A DNA stretch of 64,000 bases from Blastocatellia bacterium (lineage in GTDB: Bacteria; Acidobacteriota; Blastocatellia; HR10). The notes under the pieces are model-generated. The model ran no database searches. It was not told where the DNA came from and saw only the letters and a program-made list of their open reading frames with translations. The position numbers and the translations under genes were made by a program. Each line of letters begins with the position of its first letter. Within the stretch, counting starts at the first letter, position 1. The stretch is from the NCBI GenBank assembly GCA_025055075.1, contig JANWYV010000006.1, positions 1-64,000 of the forward strand, read 5' to 3'. Below are positions 62,451-64,000 of this stretch, one piece after another.

Positions 62451-64000
62451 ATGGAGCGAAGGCGGCATCTCACACCGAGGGCGTTGAAAAGCATCTGGCT
62501 GATTGGACTCCTCGCATTGAGCGGAAGCTCCGCAGCCGCAGTTCATCCGAAGCAACGGACGCTCACGGTCGAACGCATCTTCAGCCCACCGAGCCTGAGC
62601 GGGCGCGTGCCCACGGGCCTTCGCTGGTCTCCCGATGGGCGATGGGTCACATATTTGGCCAGCAGTGCCGGAACTGAAGTCATGGACCTTTGGGGATACG
62701 ACGTCACGCGTCGAGAGCGCACGGTGTTGCTCAAGGCCGAAGACCTCGTATCGGAGGGACCGCAGTTCTCGCCGGAGGAAGAAGCCTTGCGCGAGCGTCT
62801 GCGGATGACGGCCACGGGCATCACCACCTATTTCTGGTCGCCCACGGGAACGCACATTTTCATCCCCATTGCTGGTGAGTTTTACCTCTACGAGTGGGCG
62901 ACGCGACGCCTCACGCGATGGCTCTCGCGCGATCTCTCTCGGTTCGATCCGAAGTATTCGCCCGATGGGCGCTTCATCGCCTACGTCAAGAGGGGGAACC
63001 TCTTCCTCGTGGACGTGCAGAGCGGCCAAGAGCGACAGCTCACGTTCGACGGGATGGACGAAGTGCAAAATGGCGTGAGCGAATATGTCGCCCAAGAGGA
63101 GATGGATCGCTTCACGGGCTACTGGTGGTCGCCCGATGGGCGGCGCCTCGCCTATCTGCAGGTGGACAATCGCCCAGTGAGGGATTTCCATATCCCCGAC
63201 TATCGGCCGAACTACGTGGAGGTCGAGAAGCAAAAGTATCCGAAGGCGGGCGATCCGAATGCCATCGTGCGCGTCGGCGTGCTCTCGCTCGAGGATGGGA
63301 AGACGGTGTGGATGGATACGGGGCCGGAGACGGACATCTACATCCCGCGCGTCGCGTGGTTGCCGGATAGCAAGACGCTCAGCGTCCAAATCCAAAGTCG
63401 GGATCAAGACCGGCTGAGCCTCTATTTCTTCGATGTGACGACGGGGAAGGGGCGCCTCATCCTGACGGAGACGGAGCCGAACTGGGTGAATCTGCACGAT
63501 CACCTCTATTTCTTCCGGGACGGTCGGCGATTCCTTTGGTCATCCGAGCGCACGGGCTTTCGCCATCTCTACCTCTACGACATCGAGGGACGGCTCATTC
63601 GTCAACTCACGCAAGGGGAGTGGCAAGTGGAAGTCCTGTGTGGCGTGGATGAAGCGCGGGGCGTCATCTACTTCACCGCGACGGAGAAAAGCCCGATGGA
63701 GCGCCATCTCTATCGCATCGCCTTGGATGGGACGGGATTGACGCGAATCTCCAGGGAAGAGGGATGGCATGCGATCACTTTCTCGCCGACCTTCGAGTAT
63801 TATCTCGACCTCTTCTCGAACATCGCGACGCCACCCCGGTTGAGTCTCCATCGAGCCGATGGCGAACGGTTGGCGTACATCGAGGAGAACGTCGTCGCGG
63901 AGCTGCAGGAATACGCGCTGAGCCCTGTCGAATTCCTCACGGTGCGCGCCGAGGATGGAACGCCACTGCCGGCCATGATGATCAAGCCAAAAGGCTTCGA
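62451..64000 (+). CDS. DPP4-like S9 peptidase, partial (runs off right edge)
   Basis: 516 codons visible, no stop. A signal peptide (SIWLIGLLALSGSSAAA), then DPP4 N-terminal propeller blades. VAQEEMDRFTGYWWSPDG carries the Glu pair that in DPP4 binds the substrate amino terminus. The frame reaches ADGTPLPAMMIKPKGF at the edge, where the alpha/beta-hydrolase domain begins; the catalytic Ser is beyond. AGGAGGGGGGAG directly precedes ATG 62451. Probably a secreted dipeptidyl aminopeptidase. Confidence 0.88.
   Translation, partial: MERRRHLTPRALKSIWLIGLLALSGSSAAAVHPKQRTLTVERIFSPPSLSGRVPTGLRWSPDGRWVTYLASSAGTEVMDLWGYDVTRRERTVLLKAEDLVSEGPQFSPEEEALRERLRMTATGITTYFWSPTGTHIFIPIAGEFYLYEWATRRLTRWLSRDLSRFDPKYSPDGRFIAYVKRGNLFLVDVQSGQERQLTFDGMDEVQNGVSEYVAQEEMDRFTGYWWSPDGRRLAYLQVDNRPVRDFHIPDYRPNYVEVEKQKYPKAGDPNAIVRVGVLSLEDGKTVWMDTGPETDIYIPRVAWLPDSKTLSVQIQSRDQDRLSLYFFDVTTGKGRLILTETEPNWVNLHDHLYFFRDGRRFLWSSERTGFRHLYLYDIEGRLIRQLTQGEWQVEVLCGVDEARGVIYFTATEKSPMERHLYRIALDGTGLTRISREEGWHAITFSPTFEYYLDLFSNIATPPRLSLHRADGERLAYIEENVVAELQEYALSPVEFLTVRAEDGTPLPAMMIKPKGF

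Overview
This 64 kb window is high-GC and densely coded. It looks like one chromosomal stretch of a free-living, possibly thermophilic, Gram-negative bacterium. I infer Acidobacteriota, close to the Blastocatellia/Chloracidobacterium side. The reasons are an Oar-type TonB-dependent receptor with a carboxypeptidase-regulatory-like N-terminus, a sigma/zinc-finger/CHAT unit, many secreted beta-propeller proteins, and an Mrp/ErpA plus SufR-like iron-sulfur locus. I saw no tRNA, rRNA, insertion sequence, prophage or CRISPR array.

Layout. 1-4170 (minus): a sigma factor, a TPR-bearing zinc-finger anti-sigma-like membrane protein and a CHAT-TPR protein cut by the window edge. 4218-10483 (minus): comEC, a UvrD/PcrA-type helicase and sucC. 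10557-12588 (plus): a PPi-type phosphofructokinase translationally coupled to a SIS-domain isomerase. 12692-15241 (minus): a hendecad coiled-coil protein, thiO and a SprT-like metalloprotein. 15487-19284 (plus): aconitase, a small Cys-rich membrane protein and a THEP1-type NTPase. 19293-22569 (minus): a small membrane protein, a cold-shock protein with a long leader, then the iron-sulfur operon erpA-mrp-DUF971 ending in an orphan EutN/CcmL-like gene; the operon is divergent from a SufR-like regulator at 22700. 23420-29957: rlmB, secreted and HEAT-repeat proteins, a PD40 propeller, DUF2203 plus patatin, and a coiled-coil/nuclease-like protein.

30489-32808 holds the most unusual locus: five tandem short hydrophobic peptides (63-80 aa) plus a 22-aa peptide. 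They lie in two transcription units, each with a near-perfect sigma-70 promoter. The peptides share an MRK/MKK start, a signal-like segment and a conserved LP/VP near residue 22, and I recognise no known family. A possible C-terminal relative lies on the other strand at 33711-33794.

32915-50859: rnhB, a beta-helix protein, a 14-blade and a 7-blade BNR-type propeller protein, a collagen-Kelch secreted protein, a TPR-thioredoxin protein with thiS, a Fur-family regulator, and a polyamine cluster (speA, a deoxyhypusine-synthase-like gene, speB) followed by trmI. A large TonB-dependent receptor closes this part. 51141-64000 (mostly plus): a MacAB-like efflux system (adaptor, ATPase, two permeases), a cupin, a fusion of a MocA-like nucleotidyltransferase with RNase H, a TPR protein, an RfbC-like cupin, an M16 homologue with a degenerate zinc site, a NicO/UreH-like metal transporter and a DPP4-like S9 peptidase cut by the right edge.

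Several secreted or surface genes share a TTGACA-N17 promoter design, which suggests strong housekeeping transcription. Housekeeping genes more often show an extended -10 (TGnTAnnnT).
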